This document shows, in pieces, positions 6,485 through 9,259 of a stretch of DNA of 9,259 nucleotides. How positions within the stretch are numbered: position 1 is the stretch's first letter; the number at the start of each line of letters is the position of its first letter. The notes under the pieces are model-generated. The model saw only the letters and a program-made list of their open reading frames with translations, was not told the origin of the DNA and did no database searches. The position numbers and the translations under genes were made by a program. Source of the DNA: Thermoplasmata archaeon (GTDB taxonomy: Archaea > Thermoplasmatota > Penumbrarchaeia > Penumbrarchaeales > Penumbrarchaeaceae); NCBI GenBank assembly GCA_023145185.1, contig JAGLEG010000057.1:1-9259 (forward strand). Reading direction: 5' to 3'.

Positions 6485-9259
6485 TAAATTGGCGATGATC
6501 TGCGTCATATCGTTATTCATTCTGCCGGTATTCATAATTAAGGAACAGGTCAACAATAATTATTTAGAAATGGTCTTAGATGAAGAGAAAAGAGAAAATT
6601 GTTTCTCCAATTTGAATGGAGATGCAAACATATCCGGTCTTTCCAGAATACAAACGAGATCGGGATATCCTCAACAGGATGGGGGGGCTGACAACAGACT
6701 ATTCCAGTATAGATCGATGTGGCTGGATGGATACGATATTGTGAATATTTCTGAAGTAAAGAAAGTAGTTGAGTTCGCAAGGGAGAACAATTTCAATTGT
6801 TTAAGCCCCTTGATAAACGGAAATTACTACGGCGTATATTATAATTCATCTATTTTCACCAAGCACCGTGATGTATATTGGAGCTTTGATCCCCTTATGG
6901 AACTGATAAAGGAGGCTCATAAATTTGGAATTCAGGTTCATCCATGGTATCACACTCTGTATAATCGACAGATCCTGAGGGAGCATCCCGAATGGGGATC
7001 TGTATACATATCGGGTTCCAGATCATCATACTGGATGAACCCTTCACATCCCCAGATGAGAGATCTTCTTCTCAATGCGACGATGGAGTTGATAAGGAAT
7101 TATCCACTGGATGGGTTAAAACTGGATACAATACGTTACGGATCATACTACTATTCGTATGATGATTATTCCATACAAAAATTCAACCGATCGGGAATGA
7201 CCAATTTCAATGATTTTAGAAGGCTTCAGGTTACAGAGATCGTTGACCTGTTATATTCGAATATAATGAAGATAAGGCCCTATATGTGGGTTGGCGCCGA
7301 TGTGTGGCAGAGCTACAGTTCATGGCATCATTCGTTATTCCAGGAATCAAGAGAGTGGGCAAGGAATGGGATCATAGATTATCTCACCACCATGAGCTAT
7401 ACGACAAGCAGATCATATTTCGAGACCAATATCAAGGACTATCTCCAAAATAGTCATGGGATACCAATCGTTGCTGGACCTTACGTATACGTACCCGGAA
7501 ATACCTATCACGGATCGGTTCCAAACGAAACCGTTGGAATAGATCTAATGTTGAACCAGACGAATTGTGCCTTGGATCTGGGAACTTTGGGAGTGTGTAT
7601 GTTCAAATACACGTTCCTTTACGATCATCCAAACTATGTAAAAGCATTAAAAAATGGGCCTTTTAAGGAAGTTGCTTTATGTCCATTCAAGATACAGAAC
7701 CATTCAGTATCCTCGACCAGATGGGAATTCAACACAGATCACGATAGAAGAGGTTGGCGTGTTAATGATATGGGCCATTACTATCCTTTCGAAAATGTGT
7801 GGTCCATATCTGATATCGTGAAACCCGCATTTATGTCTCCACTGATCAATATATCAGCGGACGATCTCAATGTGCTTGAGATCAGCATGAAAGCCGAATC
7901 AACCATGGGAGAAGTGAAGATATACTGGTCCGCAAATGATACGGTTTTCAATGATCAAAACATGACCTCATTTCCCATCATCGATACGGGAGAATGGAAC
8001 CTTTATTCATTTCATCTGGACGATTCAATATTCTGGTCTGGAAAGGTCAGGTACATAAGGATAATTCCTACTTTTCAGGAAAGGACGAATATTACCATCG
8101 ATTTCATTAGATTACAGTGGATGCCAAGGTGCATACAGAGCTGGGCATACCTTGGACCTTTCATCAATGGAAAAGATGTAGGGATATTGGACAGGGAGTT
8201 TATAATGGAAGAAGGATCAATAAACCCCAGGATCGGAGATATCGATTCAGGAATGGTCTGGTCCATATTTTCAATGGAAAGAGATCTAGTGGACTATAGG
8301 TTCGTATATGGTCACATTGAATATGCTGTTACTTACGCTCACGTCTTTGTAAGATCGGATAGAGAACAGGATGTCGATCTGAGGATCGGGAGTTCAGATG
8401 GAATAAAGGTGTGGGTAAATAGTGGGATCAAATCATATAGCTCATTACCCCGAAGGGTTGCTCCAGATCAGAATATCAGCAGTGTCCATCTGAATAAGGG
8501 AATCAACTCAATATTGGTTAAATTGGCCAATTACCGAAACGAATTCTCATATTTCATCAGGTTGACCGATAAGGATAATTGTACTATAGAGGACCTTGAA
8601 TATATGTGTGACATTCCAATGCCGGCACCTCCTTTGATAAGTGTACCGTCCAAAAACTGGACCTCAGAAAGGGATATTATTATAAACTGGAGTATCCCCG
8701 AAGTTGAGGTCAATCCCATATTCTATGAATGGAAGGTGGATGATCAAGCCAGGGTAAGGACAGAAGATAAAAGAACAATATTAAAAAACCTTAGCAATGG
8801 GATCCACATTTTCAGCATCAGGTCCATTGATGAGATAGGCACAGTTTCAAGATCTTCGAACACAACGATCTATATCGATAGGGCTTTACCTGAGATCTCA
8901 CGACCGAAATCGCCGGTCAATATCTCAGTTACAGGTTCAATAATTTGGGATTGGGATCTGTTACAAGAACCTCTATCGGGAATCACAGGTTACGTTATTA
9001 CAATCGACAGATGGTATCCAAGTGGAGCATATCTGGATAGACCTGTTGATAGTTCACATGGAGAAAATAGCTCATTTGAGCTCAATGAACATATCCTTGA
9101 TGGATATAGCTATACTATAATGGTAACTGCCATCTCCGGCAGCGGTATGATATATTCCACAGGATCCGAAAGAGCGGTACTTTCTGATCTATCACCACCG
9201 ACAAAACCTGTAACAATATCATTAAATCATATACCCGGTGAGCAGATGACCTATATGCT
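6471..9259 (+). CDS. Tandem paralogue of gene 2: family-10-like glycosidase with beta-sandwich and Fn3/Ig modules, 3'-truncated
   Basis: I translated this frame by hand. It begins MNVNNKLAMICVISLF and stays open for 929 codons to the window edge. A short hydrophobic segment (about residues 8-23) should export or anchor it. The barrel starts with YRSMWLDGY (from Tyr80) and has DGLKLDTIRY (214-223, Asp219 the likely active-site acid) and DYLTTMSY (303-310). The first beta-sandwich runs 418-554 and the second about 557-713 (YLGPF, RIGSSDGIKVWVN, GINSILVKL). Fn3/Ig-like modules follow at 716-806 and 807-907, and a third begins at 908 (SPPTKP) and is cut. Module order and spacing match gene 2 throughout; the first sandwich is about two-thirds identical by hand alignment. 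If the match continues, roughly 380 residues with a PKD-like module, a membrane helix and a tail lie beyond the window. Barrel differences from gene 2 (His218 to Lys217, Pro225 to Gly224, Pro307 to Thr307) hint at changed specificity. Confidence 0.92.
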   Translation, partial: MNVNNKLAMICVISLFILPVFIIKEQVNNNYLEMVLDEEKRENCFSNLNGDANISGLSRIQTRSGYPQQDGGADNRLFQYRSMWLDGYDIVNISEVKKVVEFARENNFNCLSPLINGNYYGVYYNSSIFTKHRDVYWSFDPLMELIKEAHKFGIQVHPWYHTLYNRQILREHPEWGSVYISGSRSSYWMNPSHPQMRDLLLNATMELIRNYPLDGLKLDTIRYGSYYYSYDDYSIQKFNRSGMTNFNDFRRLQVTEIVDLLYSNIMKIRPYMWVGADVWQSYSSWHHSLFQESREWARNGIIDYLTTMSYTTSRSYFETNIKDYLQNSHGIPIVAGPYVYVPGNTYHGSVPNETVGIDLMLNQTNCALDLGTLGVCMFKYTFLYDHPNYVKALKNGPFKEVALCPFKIQNHSVSSTRWEFNTDHDRRGWRVNDMGHYYPFENVWSISDIVKPAFMSPLINISADDLNVLEISMKAESTMGEVKIYWSANDTVFNDQNMTSFPIIDTGEWNLYSFHLDDSIFWSGKVRYIRIIPTFQERTNITIDFIRLQWMPRCIQSWAYLGPFINGKDVGILDREFIMEEGSINPRIGDIDSGMVWSIFSMERDLVDYRFVYGHIEYAVTYAHVFVRSDREQDVDLRIGSSDGIKVWVNSGIKSYSSLPRRVAPDQNISSVHLNKGINSILVKLANYRNEFSYFIRLTDKDNCTIEDLEYMCDIPMPAPPLISVPSKNWTSERDIIINWSIPEVEVNPIFYEWKVDDQARVRTEDKRTILKNLSNGIHIFSIRSIDEIGTVSRSSNTTIYIDRALPEISRPKSPVNISVTGSIIWDWDLLQEPLSGITGYVITIDRWYPSGAYLDRPVDSSHGENSSFELNEHILDGYSYTIMVTAISGSGMIYSTGSERAVLSDLSPPTKPVTISLNHIPGEQMTYM

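Larger units (their letters stand above)
2735..9259 (+). repeat. Diverged tandem gene duplication (copy 1 from about 2735, copy 2 from about 6655)
   Basis: The two neighbouring genes repeat each other in the same orientation from the TRSxYPQQDGG segment onward, about 3.9 kb apart. The nucleotide similarity is patchy. Shared perfect runs seen by eye are about 13-14 bases, for example ctgatcaatatatc and aatgtgcttgagat in the first sandwich module and tcgatgtggctgga at the barrel entrance. Differences are mostly third-base or conservative. This suggests an old duplication kept under selection at the protein level rather than a recent or gene-converted copy. The N-terminal linkers before the repeat (residues about 30-60) do not align. 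Confidence 0.88.

Noticed and set aside
6455..6500. Possible terminator or promoter at the gene 2/gene 3 junction
   Set aside because: I found no stem-loop with a T tract and no clear TATA/BRE element. The genes overlap and the downstream start has its own ribosome site, which fits a single transcript.

Overview
The window is packed wall to wall with coding sequence. It holds three large plus-strand genes, the outer two cut by the window edges, with no intergenic gap. I see no RNA gene, mobile element, CRISPR array, promoter or terminator. All three products look like big cell-surface or exported carbohydrate-active proteins. They combine a TIM-barrel glycosidase-type domain with strings of beta-sandwich modules (PKD, fibronectin/Ig-like or carbohydrate-binding-like). 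Genes 1 and 2 also have a C-terminal membrane anchor.

Layout: (1) 1-2553 is a 5'-truncated GH18-type protein of the SleL/YaaH flavour, followed by five PKD-like modules and a C-terminal membrane helix. (2) 2540-6484 is a complete 1314-residue protein with an N-terminal hydrophobic segment, a family-10-like (GHL10/DUF187-type) barrel, two beta-sandwich modules, three Fn3/Ig-like modules, one PKD-like module, a membrane helix and an unusually long charged cytoplasmic tail. (3) 6471-9259 is a clear tandem paralogue of gene 2 with the same module order. It remains open at the window end, after 929 residues.

The genes form one tight operon. Both junctions overlap by exactly 14 bases, each downstream start lies seven bases after a good Shine-Dalgarno sequence, and gene 2 starts with GTG. 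Translation is probably coupled. The likely joint role is binding and breakdown of an amino-sugar-containing or other complex glycan outside the cell. Both barrel types have characterised bacterial relatives acting on peptidoglycan (SleL/YaaH for GH18, DigH for GHL10). Attack on bacterial wall material is therefore a reasonable hypothesis, but the substrate cannot be read from sequence.

The organism is probably an archaeon, perhaps of Thermoplasmatota type. The pointers are PKD-rich membrane-anchored surface proteins without lipobox, dockerin or SLH motifs, very many N-x-S/T sequons, AT-leaning sequence with abundant AGA/AGG Arg and ATA Ile codons, and GGAGGT-type ribosome binding sites. No marker gene is present, so this is inference.
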